NCBI GenBank assembly: GCA_009809945.1
Contig: WTPW01000014.1
Span: 858,920 to 922,919, forward strand
Length of the DNA: 64,000 nucleotides
Direction: 5' to 3'
DNA from: Gigaspora margarita
Lineage: Eukaryota > Glomeromycota > Glomeromycetes > Diversisporales > Gigasporaceae
Under the pieces are notes generated by a model. It did no database searches and was not told where the DNA came from. It worked only from the letters and a program-made list of their open reading frames with translations. Position numbers and translations under genes: made by a program. Shown one piece after another: positions 54,853 through 64,000 of the stretch; positions within the stretch are counted from its first letter, which is position 1, and every line of letters begins with the position of its first letter.

Positions 54853-55464
54853 TTTAATTCCCATTTTGGCAATTTCTAAATTAGAAATTCAAGTTGACTT
54901 ACACAGTAAGTCAACAGATTGAAAAGATGACTAAGCAGGGATATGCCGGTGGCAGTCCAGTTATGCCAGGATCAACCTTAATCCCGATCAGGTATACAGA
55001 GATTACACATGAAAATCAGATAAGTAGATCTTAATCAGCTGCCTAATTTAGGGTCGCAATAGAATGCTAACAATATCTTCATTGTCAGGGTAAGTATAAG
55101 AAAGTGCATGCTACGAGCAGACCAACTGCCATCTCTGCTAGAAGCAAAGTTTGCATAACATTATTGCAAAAATTATTAACTATCACAACATTATCCCTTC
55201 TATAATGTAACAAGAGATAATAATGGAGATAGCGATGGACAGATAAATTACGCATTGCCAAGGAAATAGCACTCGACTTTTAATGCAAGTGCTATAACAA
55301 ATCAGATATCTATAGCTGTGGTGCAATTCTTCAGGAAAATTTCAAGTGAAAGTACACTATCCCAAACCTTCGAATTAAAGATGATAAGCTCTATAATCAT
55401 CTTTATGAAAGGACCAAGAAAAACTTATTGAAGATGCACTACCTCGATATTCTGAAATGCCAGG
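54853..55464. other. Dispersed-repeat fragment and non-coding DNA
   Basis: 54,893-54,945 matches the repeat at 358-405. The rest has no recognisable feature. Confidence 0.4.
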
Positions 55465-55472
55465 TTAACAAC

Positions 55473-55653
55473 AGGACCCCGAAATATACATAGATAGGTC
55501 AGGTATGAGTTTGCTTATTTTTGAGATTTTTTATGCAGGTCTTTTCTATTTTTAGTAATTTTTTTGCTTATTTTTGAAGTTTTTTCTGCAAATCTTTCCT
55601 TTTTTAGTAACCCTATAATTAATCTGACCTATCTATATATATTTTGGGGTCCT
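55473..55653. mobile_element. 181-bp MITE-like element with 8-bp target duplication
   Basis: AGGACCCCGAAATATACATA, then GATAGGTCAG, and the complement of the right end (AGGACCCCAAAATATATATA, then GATAGGTCAG) are about 30-bp inverted repeats. The flanks TTAACAAC (55465-55472) and TTAACGAC (55654-55661) match at 7 of 8 positions, a hAT-type 8-bp duplication. The interior contains two copies of TTTGCTTATTTTTGA. Confidence 0.78.
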
Positions 55654-55765
55654 TTAACGACTTCAACGATCGTCCAGATTAATAGATGCGGATTTTCTTG
55701 AGCCGTCAAAGACAATATAAGCATATACTAGGTTATATTATCTTTACGATACATACGTATCTGGC

Positions 55766-56420
55766 ATGAATAATTTAGTGAGGAATAGCATCATTCCCAA
55801 GAATCTGAGAAATGAAGCAGAGAATTTTCCTCTTAAACAAGGCAAATTTCTTAAAGCATTAGATTTTGCTAATGAATTTTTTCAGAAATGGGCGGCATGG
55901 TTGACGACAAACTCAAATATACTTGGATCATTTGATAGAAAGCAGTGCAGATATACTTGCAAAATATTATGCTAATTTTATTGGGTCTTAAATATAAAGA
56001 TTCACCTACAGACTTAAATCGTTACCATAAATCAAACTCAATAATGAAGGCATTAAGCAACATGGTGCAATGCAATATATCAACAAATTTGAAATACTGC
56101 TTGCAGATTCAAATGAAAAAAAAAAGATAATTGTTATATGAGGCGTTGGTACAAAGTCTGCGGGGCTAACGCACAATAAATAATTATGAACAATCACGTG
56201 CAGAGCAGGTTTAAATAAACATAAAAACAAAAAAAAAACAAATTATTATTAACATAAGCGATAAGCCAACACTATACAACATATCGCATGATGAAGAAAG
56301 TTAAAGAATCTCCTGCAGAATTTAGATAATCATTAGAAATTGAACCAAATAATGCATTAGCATTAAGTCAACAGATGAAACTTATTTAAATGATGAACAG
56401 ATAGCGTTACAGGAGAAATG
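55766..56420 (+). pseudogene. Degraded TPR-type gene
   Basis: Coding-like sequence is scattered over several frames. MNNLVRNSIIPKNLRNEAEN and FLKALDFANEFFQKW come first (55766-55975), then LAKYYANFIGSKY and RYHKSNSI, then MQYINKFEILLADSNEKK. At 56,330-56,380 SLEIEPNNALALS matches a TPR and resembles the right TPR exon (LEIEPDNTLAL). Stops and frameshifts separate all of these, so it is a relic. The family of the N-terminal part is not recognised. Confidence 0.45.
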
Positions 56421-56680
56421 GATAATAGTTGTTTTATATAATGCAAAAGATGATAAGGAAGGCAGTTCGCCAGAGGCATGACTTGACTGTCCTTAAAAAG
56501 AGCAAATCAACTTTCTTTTTATACTTTCTGAATATTAGAGAAACTGTGAAATTTTTAATAAACTAAAGTCATACGTTATTTTACCTTATCCGGCCTTAGC
56601 ATGGCATGTATATTAGGCTAAATAGGGCCTAATATAACAAAAATCAAAGGCTAATCCTCGTATATTGAGATTATGCACGG

Positions 56681-57485
56681 TGTGAGGGGCAAAAGTGAAC
56701 CCTCTATATAAATGTCACCACAATACACTACTAACACTAACTAAATCAACTCAACTCGACACTCAAGACTTCTAAACCTTGAACTGGTAGGCAAAAAGAG
56801 GCGTGGAAGATTTGGTCTGGGTCTCAAGGTTCGGATAGTCTTGGTAAGGCATAGAACACTTGGTCCAAATAACTAGAGTCGAATCGGGTTAACGATTATG
56901 TTATGAGACTCTAATATGGGATCACGGGTTTATACTTCAATACATATCAGAAAAGTATTGGTTTATAATAATAACAGTTTATTTATTATCTATCGGGGGA
57001 TTACTAACTATAACACTTCTACTCTAATTTTGAAGGTTATGAACTCTACTTGAGTTCTTCCTTACTGGAGCTATACAAGCTGTCTTGCTCTAAAGACAAG
57101 AGATATTGTATTTATACATTTTGCATTCCTATGCTCGATACAGGTATTATGGCAGGACTATTGTCAAACTGACAGATCTGACCGATTGTCGAACTGACAG
57201 ATCTGACCAATTGTCAAACTGACAGATCTGACCGATTGTTGAACTGACAGATCTGACCGATTGTTGAACTGACAGATCTGACCGAAATGCCATATCTGCA
57301 CTTGTCAAACTAGATGAAACAGGTAATCTCTTTTACTATACTACAAAGCTATAGTACTATATATATACGGGGGCTATGTCAACTCTTACTAAATATACAA
57401 TTGACTACAAATAAATGTATACAAATGATAATCGGATAGAATAATAATATAAAAAAGAAAATCAGCGTGACTTGACACCTTCACA
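56681..57485 (-). repeat. LTR (downstream on the minus strand)
   Basis: 805 bp, TGTGAGGGGCAAAAG to ACTTGACACCTTCACA. It contains five 25-bp tandem units of GATTGTCGAACTGACAGATC plus TGACC at about 57,170-57,285. It is highly similar to 62512-63289. Confidence 0.85.
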
Positions 57486-57574
57486 TTCTCTCCTACTTGA
57501 TTTTCGAGTTCTACGAGAAAAACCAAGGAATAAGAGAATCTTCAAACTTTCGACTATACTAGGCCACTGACTAC

Positions 57575-57845
57575 CTAGACCGGATTGGATTTACCATCGA
57601 ATTTCAAAGGTTCAGTAGTTTTCTTTAGACTTCTTTTGTTCATCTTTTTCAACTCCAATACCTTCATAGTAACAATTGCCAGACATAAATGTTCCACTAG
57701 CATTACTGGCATTAGCAGATTTTCTATAATAAATAAATGCTTTGTGGTAATCCTTTTCGATTCCGATTCCATCTCGATAACGGTATCCACTCTTGTGGAC
57801 ATTTTTATAGATATACTCCTGGCTCTTCTTGAGTCTTTGCAACAT
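57575..57845 (-). CDS. Sel1-like repeat ORF
   Basis: The minus-strand frame (77 codons from 57845, ending at TAA 57612) contains one complete Sel1-like repeat, GYRYRDGIGIEKDYHKAFIYY, then RKSANASNASG, and the start of another, GNCYYEGIGVEKDEQK. Sel1 repeats are alpha-helical solenoids, common in signalling proteins of these fungi. An overlapping frame reaches 57575. It lies near the 3' end of the LTR element, on its coding strand, and looks like a captured piece of a host gene. No start or splice site was proven. Confidence 0.55.
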
Positions 57846-57897
57846 ACGCGGGGATAAACTTTGACATTCCTCTGGGGCTTTTATTGAGTCTTATCCA

Positions 57898-59870
57898 GCA
57901 GGTAATGCGGACGTTTCCTTCCTTCTTTCTGTCCCTACTTCTATCTTCTCTTTGGCTATTACCTCTAATGATTCCAGATTTCTTGTCTTGCTCATTCGAT
58001 TTTGTTTCTTCTTGTGGCTTCTGTGTTGATAATTCCACTAGCTTTCGTAGATAGAACCCACAACTTGCTCTATCCCATCCTTGTATTCGTTACTGCAAGC
58101 ACAGTTAAATTATCAAGTTCTTCATTTAAGTACTTTGAGTAAATACTTTGGGTAAATAGGGCCCCTCTACTCACCCAATTTTGTTCTGACCAACCTATCT
58201 CTACTGTCAGGTCCATTAAATTCTTTAATCCACAGGTTTCATCTTTTCTTCATACGGAGTTTTTTGGTAAGGCATTGACATGCCTTAATTCGGTTGAACA
58301 TTTTCAGGTAAGTTTTTTCTCTATGGATAGGGCCCCACCATTCGCCCTATCCCATCCTGATCATCCATACTCTATTATCGGGTCTGTTTATCAGTTTGTC
58401 AATCGATATGTGTAGTCACGGGGTCACGGGACAAGAACAATCGGGTTGCCAATTGGGCTTTATAGATAGTACAGCTTGTCATGCCTTTCATCTTTCCCAA
58501 CCTTAATTCTGTTTAGATAACAATATGTTCCATAGTCACTACCCATCTGAGAATAATATATATTTTTTTTTTTTTAATAATAACATCTTGAGGACATTAA
58601 AGTCCTTGAAATTATAATATAAATGAAATCCTTCGAAAGCCTAGCTTCAAAGCTTCGTCCAATAATTTGAAAGGATAAAGACTCCAAAATGGAAGGTGTA
58701 ATAGAGTTTTTAGGGTTGTTGGGTCTTGCGGAATTAGCACCGAGCTTTAGATAAGTTTCGAGTGTAATTGTTTGAATGGCTGAACGAGGACTTTGTTTTT
58801 CGAATGTTAATATCTTCTACTTTTCTTCTTAGGTCAAGTTTGACGTTTAATTTTAGGTCTCTGATTTTGATAACCTTGTTGATCGGGTTCCAGCAACGAC
58901 ATCACAGGTACAGAATTGTGAGCTATGATTNCAGGTAATGCAGACGTTTCCTTCCTTTTTTCCGTCCCTATCTTCTTTCTTCGTAATAAGTCTTCTTCGT
59001 AAGGCTTATATTTGTTACTGTAGGCACAGTTGAATTATCAAGTTCTTCCTTTTATAGATAGGGCCCCACAACTTGCTCTATCCCATCCTTGTATTCGTCA
59101 CTATCTCTACTGTCAGGTCCGTTAAATTCTTTAATCCACAGGTTTCATCTTTTCTTCATACGGAGTTTCTTGGTAAGGCTTTGACATGCCTTAATTCGGT
59201 TGGACGTTTTCAGGTAAGTCTTTTCTCTATGGATAGGGCCCCACCATTCGCCCTATCCCATCCTGATCATCCATACTCTATTATCGGGTCTGTTTATCAG
59301 TTCGTCGATCGATATGTGTAGTCATGGGGTCACGGGACAAGAACAATCGGGTTGCCGATCGGGCTCTATGGATAGTACAGCATGTCGTTCCTTTCATCTT
59401 TCCCAACCTTAATTCCGTTTAGATAACAATATGTTCCATAGTCACTACCCATCTGAGAATAATATTATTATTATTTTTTTTTTTTTATTTTTTTTTTTTT
59501 ATAATAATAACATCTTGAGGACATTAAAGTCCTCGAAATTATAATATAAATGAAATCCTTCGAAAGCCTAGCTTCAAAGCTTCGTCCAATAATTTGAAAG
59601 GATAAAGACTCCAAAATGGAAGGTGTAATAGAGTTTTTAGGGTTGTTGGGTCTTGCGGAATTAGCACTGAGCTTTAGATAAGTTTCGAGTATAATTGTTT
59701 GAACGGCTGAATGAGGACTTTGTTTTTCGAATGTTAATATCTTCTTCTTTTCTTCTTAGGTCAAGTTTGATGTTTAATTTTTAGGTCTCAGATTTCGATA
59801 ACCTTGTTGATCGGGTTCCAGCAACGATGTCACGGGGACAGAATTGTGAGCTTTGATTGTTGATCGATCC
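57898..59870 (-). repeat. About 0.9-1.0-kb tandem duplication inside the LTR element
   Basis: GTAATGCGGACGTTTCCTTC at about 57,902 recurs as GTAATGCAGACGTTTCCTTC at 58,935. The block CTACTGTCAGGTCC...GGTTTCATC at 58,201 recurs at 59,107, and CGTCCAATAATTTGAAAGG recurs likewise. Both copies carry GATAGGGCCCCACCATTCGC and a poly-T run before ATAACATCTTGAGG. Offsets differ (about 1,033 and 906 bp) through indels. No ORF spans it. Confidence 0.75.
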
Positions 59871-59929
59871 TAGGAGATCACGGGGCTGGTGATTGTTCAC
59901 CAAATTAGGTAGTCGATTAGTATTTGTAC

Positions 59930-60850
59930 CATTTTTTTTTGTAGCGCCTTTGACAATTTTTTGGTTGCGGTAATATTTGACAGCGGTCACGTGGCTCAAT
60001 TTCGGGGCTAACCCTAACTAATCCAATCACAACACAATCACATGAGTTTGCACTGTCCATAAGCACTGTCCGTAGATTTCCCGTTAATTTATTTATCGGC
60101 ATAATGGGATTCAAATATGCCAAAGTCATGGGCTTGATTATTGGTCAAAATTGGTACTAATATGGGGTGTTCCAAGTTAAAAGGGCCCATTTTTACAATT
60201 TTTTGAAAAATGAGTTTTTATGAGATTCATATAAATTTTGACATAATTGACATTTTTTAATTATAAAGGAAAGTCGATTTGTATAATAAAAAATCAAGAT
60301 AATGTAAAAGAAAAATTACACAAGGTTGTGTAGGGCAGACACATCACGAGATTACCCGATAGTCACCTGTTACGTTTAACCAATCAAAATCGTGACATTT
60401 GATTAATCCCGGATCAGTCCGAAAATCAAAACAAATAATTAAACTCAATTAACACAAAATAAACAAAATGTAAAAATAGGCTCTTTTAACTTTGAACACC
60501 CCATATTGTCTTGTGGTCTTGATTTTGAGGGCTTCATTGCTCCAACATTGTCACGGGAATCACTTAAAGTTTCCTATAATTGTTTTGATTACTTTTTTTT
60601 TTTTTTTTTTTGTAGCGCCTTTGACAATTTTTCAGTTGCGGTAACATTTGACAGTGGTCATGTGGCTCGATTTTGGGGCTAACCCTAACTAACCCAATTA
60701 CAACACAATCACATGAGTTTGCACTGTCCATAAGCACTGTCTGTAGATTTCCCGTTAATTCATTATCGGCATCACGAGATTCAAACATGCCAAAGTCACG
60801 GGCTTGATTATTGGTCGAAATTGGTACTAATATTGTCTTGTGGTTTTTTT
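59930..60850 (-). repeat. About 670-bp tandem duplication with one copy interrupted by a MITE
   Basis: TTTTGTAGCGCCTTTGACAA at about 59,938 recurs at 60,609, each continuing through GGGGCTAACCCTAACTAA, TGCACTGTCCATAAGCACTG and GGCTTGATTATTGGTC to ATTGTCTTGTGG. The first copy is interrupted at ACTAATA by the element 60163-60503; the second copy shows the uninterrupted site. Confidence 0.85.
60163..60503. mobile_element. 341-bp MITE with TA duplication, proven by an empty site
   Basis: TGGGGTGTTCCAAGTTAAAA at the left and the complement of the right end (TGGGGTGTTCAAAGTTAAAA) are inverted repeats, flanked by TA at 60161-60162 and 60504-60505. The duplicated copy at about 60,826 reads ACTAATATTGTCTTG with a single TA, exactly the pre-insertion state. 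Confidence 0.92.
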
Positions 60851-60914
60851 TTTTTTTTTAGAGCGGGATGCCATGGCAGATATCTCCACCAGGATCAAAT
60901 ATTCGTAAGTTTGA

Positions 60915-61298
60915 TCATTGGGCCAATAAACATTGGGAGGCCTTCTTTTCAATAATTTTATTTGTGTTTCTCTTATAATTGAACATTTCTAATCCACTAT
61001 TCTTCTTCTTCTCTTTAGAGCATATTCGAAGCATATTCGGTTTGAAGGTTTTATTTTTGTGTTTGCTGATTTTGCTCTCAACATCCATACTTAGATTGGT
61101 ACAGCATGCATCTTTGGGTTTCTTGTCTGGATCAGTTAGATTAAGTAATTTTTCTTTCTTGGACTTTCTCTTCTTGTACTTATTGGTTATCTTACTCCTG
61201 ACTTCATAGGCTTCCTCGAGACCTTTTATTTTTGCTCCAATCCCATTTCGATAACAGTTACCAACTGTCAGTATATTTTTAGCTTCAGCAAGCTTCAT
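60915..61298 (-). CDS. ORF starting with a Sel1-like fragment
   Basis: A 127-codon minus-strand frame. Residues 1-35 (EAKNILTVGNCYRNGIGAK, then LEEAYEV) look like a degenerate Sel1 repeat. The rest is Lys-rich and low in pattern (KKRKSKKEKLLN). It follows the gag-position ORF inside the LTR element. It may be a relic of a captured host gene rather than a functional protein. Confidence 0.4.
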   Translation of the reverse strand: MKLAEAKNILTVGNCYRNGIGAKIKGLEEAYEVRSKITNKYKKRKSKKEKLLNLTDPDKKPKDACCTNLSMDVESKISKHKNKTFKPNMLRICSKEKKKNSGLEMFNYKRNTNKIIEKKASQCLLAQ

Positions 61299-61339
61299 GA
61301 TTTAAGTTCTCCTACTACGCTTTTTCGTTCACCCATATG

Positions 61340-62332
61340 TCAAAATTTTTTAACTTTTTCTAACCATAATTCGCATGCTTGGCTTAACGCTTCTCCTTCC
61401 AGGGGTTTTTCAGCATGATCCTTCTTTTCTTTATTCGTATCATCATTTTCTACTAACGTTTCTTGATCGCTTTTCACTAGGGCTTCGTTATCTTCTTGGT
61501 TGATGTTGATTTCGCCCTTGAGTTCTTCTATAGTCAGGGGATCATAGATGACTTCTTTCTCTTCCTTTGAGGACCATTTCTGAATGATAGCATCATATTC
61601 GGCAGCAAGTTTTTGGAGAAGTTGATCTAGGTCAACTTTTTCTTTTTCAAGCCCAGTCTTATTACTTTCGAGAGGCTCTTCCTGGACAAAATATGTGTCC
61701 ACCATTTCGATCTCTGGGCCTTTCTTAGGTCAGGGCTTTGATGGCGAAACTTTCATTATAGGAGTTACTGAAGGTCGACTCTTCTTTTTCTGGCTCGAGG
61801 TCACATGAATATACGGCGGTAAGTATACAATCAGCACATCCTCAGTACTTGTATAATTAGTGAGGTCTTCTAATATTTCAAGTACTATTTGTAGGTTCTG
61901 ATAGAATTGCATATCATCGACGTAGTCATTTCCAATAACTTCATTTATGAGATGTTGGAATTGAATGGCTTGCTCATCTGTAGGGGTCTTGGATAGGGTG
62001 ACACATTTTCTATATAACTCTTCTACTTTCGAGTATCTACTAACTACCTGTTCTATTTCTTTACTTGTACAATAGGTTTCACAGTCATTGCCTTTTTTCC
62101 AATTAGGTCTTACGAGTAGATTTCTCCTTTGATTAGGCGGGCAGTAATGCCTAGGATGTCTTGTAGAAGTTCTGACTGCATACCCTTCTTTGCAATTATA
62201 ATAGATAGGCCTTGGAGCTGTATATGTAGGTCGCAGTCTTGAAGTTGCATTGATGCAAGCATTAAATGCATCATCAAACTGTTTACTTAATTGTCCGATT
62301 TCTTTAGATAATTGGTCTAATTCAACATCCAT
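61340..62332 (-). pseudogene. Gag-position ORF of the minus-strand LTR element, one internal stop
   Basis: The frame starts MDVELDQLSKEIGQLSKQFD about 180 bp after the LTR and runs 200 codons to TGA 61730-61732. It resumes in the same frame for a further 130 codons (EIEMVDTYFVQEEPL...) to TGA/TAA near 61,340. The N-terminal part is a coiled-coil-like helix. A middle zone has NCKEGYAVRTSTRHPRHYCP, with Cys and His residues. The C-terminal part is very acidic. I do not recognise a capsid domain, so gag is inferred from position only. Confidence 0.5.
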
Positions 62333-62511
62333 TTTGGTTGTTTCGATTTTGGCAGAAATCTCTTCTGGAAATATTTCGACAGTTCCAGGCTGATATGGGT
62401 TCTTAGTTCAGGTAGTTTGAGAAGTCAAATCTCAAGTCTTGATTCGGATAGGTTAAAAAGTTGAATCTCACAGGTAAATGGAATAATTCGATCTCATAGT
62501 CACCACCAAAT

Positions 62512-63289
62512 TGTGAGCGGCAAAAGTGAACCCTCCGTGTAAATGTCACCACAATACACTACTAACACTAACTAAATCAACTCAACTCGACACTCAAGAC
62601 TTCTAAACCTTGAACTGGCAGGCAAAAAGAGGCTGAAAGATTTGGTCCGGGTCTCAAGGTTCGGATAGTCTTGGTAAGGCGTAGAACACTTGGTCCGAAT
62701 GACTAGAGTCGAATCGGGTTAACGATTATGTCATGAGACTCTAATATGGGGTCACAGGTTTATACTTCAATGCATATTGAGAAAGTATTGGTTTATAATA
62801 ATAACAGTTTATTTATTCTCTATCAGGGGATTACTAACTATAACACTTCTACTCTAATTTCAAAGGTTATGAACTCTACTTGAGTTCTTCCTTACTGGAG
62901 CTACACAAGCTGTCTTGCTCTAAAGACAAGAATCATCGTGGTTATACATTTTGCATTCCTATGCTCGATACAGGTATTATGGCGGGACTATTGTCGAACT
63001 GACAGATCTGACCAATTGTTGAACTGACAGATCTGACCGATTGTTGAACTGACAGATCTGACCGATTGTCGAACTGACAGATCTGACTGAAATGCTATAT
63101 CTGCATTCATCAAACTAGATGAAACAGGTAATCTCTTTTACTATACTATGAAGCTATAGTACTATGTATATACAGAGGCGATGTCAACTCTTACTAAATA
63201 TACAGTTGACTACAAATAGATGTATACAAATGATAATCAGATAGAATAATAATATAAAAAAGAAAATAGCGTGACTTGACACCTTCACA
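62512..63289 (-). repeat. LTR (upstream on the minus strand)
   Basis: 778 bp, with the same ends as 56681-57485. It carries four 25-bp GAACTGACAGATCTGACC units, one fewer than the other LTR, which accounts for nearly all of the length difference. Next to its inner edge is the primer-binding site ATTTGGTGGTGACTATGAG (minus strand, about 62,511-62,493). Confidence 0.85.
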
Positions 63290-64000
63290 ACAGCTGGATG
63301 TCACATGAAATGTAGCGCAGTAAAAATTTATGATCGATATTACCTTGCCCAGAACAATACTGATGACAGAATTTGGATCTTCCAGGTCAGCATAAATCTG
63401 ACCAAACCAACCAACCCAAACAACCCATCAAGAGAGGCAGAGTAGAATTAGCAAGCAGATAATTCAAGATTTCAGTCATCGATAGTTGAGTCATTGCCTA
63501 TCAACAAACATTAACCACAACTATCTCAGTGCGTCGAGACAGTTATAAAAAAAAGAAAAAAAAACAAACAAACAAACAAACTATGGGGTTTTCAGTATAT
63601 CAAGAATACAGCCAGCATCATAATGTTACAATCACATGCACAAGATTTACAGGCAGACAATCGTTCTACTATGCTACTCAGTAGAGATCAAGAATTCAAG
63701 GCTGTTATTATATACTGTTAATCACTTAAAATGGATTATACATGATCTTCAACTTACCAATAATAATGATTATACAATAAATAACGATTTTCCTATCATG
63801 GGCCTTATATCGGGAATATCTATATACCTACCACAATCATTATGCACCATTTACGCGTCTTTATTGAGTTTACTGCTGAAAAAACCATCTCAGTAAAAGA
63901 TCAAATAGCTACTATATCTGGCCTATGGCACCTCGATTACCACGTAGTACTCGATACATTTCAGCCTCACTACGGTACTATATCATGTAGATTAAAAAAA
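63290..64000. other. No recognisable gene
   Basis: Mixed DNA with a short poly-A/(CAAA)n run at about 63,545-63,580. The 86-codon open frame at 63,636-63,896 has no motif or paralogue that supports it. Confidence 0.35.

Larger units (their letters stand above)
56681..63289 (-). mobile_element. LTR retroelement on the minus strand without RT, carrying Sel1-like repeats
   Basis: Two direct repeats of about 0.8 kb begin TGTGAG and end TTCACA. On the minus strand the upstream LTR is 63289-62512 and is followed at once by ATTTGGTGGTGACTATGAG, a good primer-binding site. Just before the other LTR lies the purine run AAGTAGGAGAGAA. The 5-kb interior has minus-strand ORFs (gag-position ORF, Sel1-like ORFs) but no protease, RT or integrase motif, so it is non-autonomous. 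The flanks (GCACGG and ACAGCT) show no target duplication, which suggests recombination or later rearrangement. The interior is partly tandemly duplicated and contains a MITE. Confidence 0.78.

Noticed and set aside
57585..58038. ORFs on both strands around the Sel1 segment other than the Sel1 frame
   Set aside because: They overlap the Sel1 frame in other phases or lie in duplicated DNA without conserved reading frame.
1..64000. tRNA, rRNA or other structured RNA genes
   Set aside because: None was seen by eye on either strand; hairpins found are element fold-backs. A dedicated scan was not possible.

Overview
The window is AT-rich eukaryotic nuclear DNA, most likely from an arbuscular mycorrhizal fungus (Glomeromycotina, Rhizophagus-like). 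The inference rests on protein families expanded in that group and seen here: tyrosine-kinase-like kinases with an HKDFHSGNI catalytic loop, SPRY, TPR and Sel1-repeat genes with short GT-AG introns, all set in a dense bed of LTR retrotransposons and small TA-flanked inverted-repeat elements. No tRNA, rRNA or prokaryotic feature was seen.

Layout. (1) 1-4,180: dispersed repeats and four inverted-repeat elements; no convincing gene apart from a possible exon at the left edge. (2) 4,188-15,263: a complete but decayed Ty3/gypsy LTR retrotransposon with two LTRs, primer-binding site, polypurine tract, broken gag, protease, three zinc knuckles placed after the protease, a Cys-rich insert, RT with a 1,065-bp in-frame tandem duplication, RNase H, integrase and an extra ORF before the 3' LTR. 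(3) 15,264-17,650: three small inverted-repeat elements and AT-rich filler. (4) 17,717-51,660: the core of the window, a large inverted duplication. On the minus strand (35,642 down to 17,717) SPRY exons, a TPR exon, a 15-kb minisatellite and a kinase follow one another. On the plus strand (38,650 up to 51,660) the same order recurs with a 10-kb minisatellite. The two copies are head to head across about 3 kb. Splice sites and codon phase let TPR and kinase be read as one gene in both copies, which makes the minisatellites introns of 14,993 and 10,242 bp. The left kinase keeps its catalytic residues; the right copy is a pseudogene. (5) 51,660-56,680: a 49-bp tandem repeat, a 236-bp near-perfect hairpin, other fold-back elements and a degraded TPR-type gene. 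(6) 56,681-63,289: an LTR element on the minus strand with no visible RT or integrase but with gag-position ORFs and Sel1-like repeats. (7) 63,290-64,000: nothing recognisable.

The most unusual structure is the pair of giant minisatellite introns. Each roughly 100-bp unit carries a 5' splice-donor-like GTAAG motif on the coding strand and resembles the TPR exon/intron junction at the array's own 5' edge. At least fifteen fold-back or inverted-repeat elements have inserted into these introns and the head-to-head spacer.
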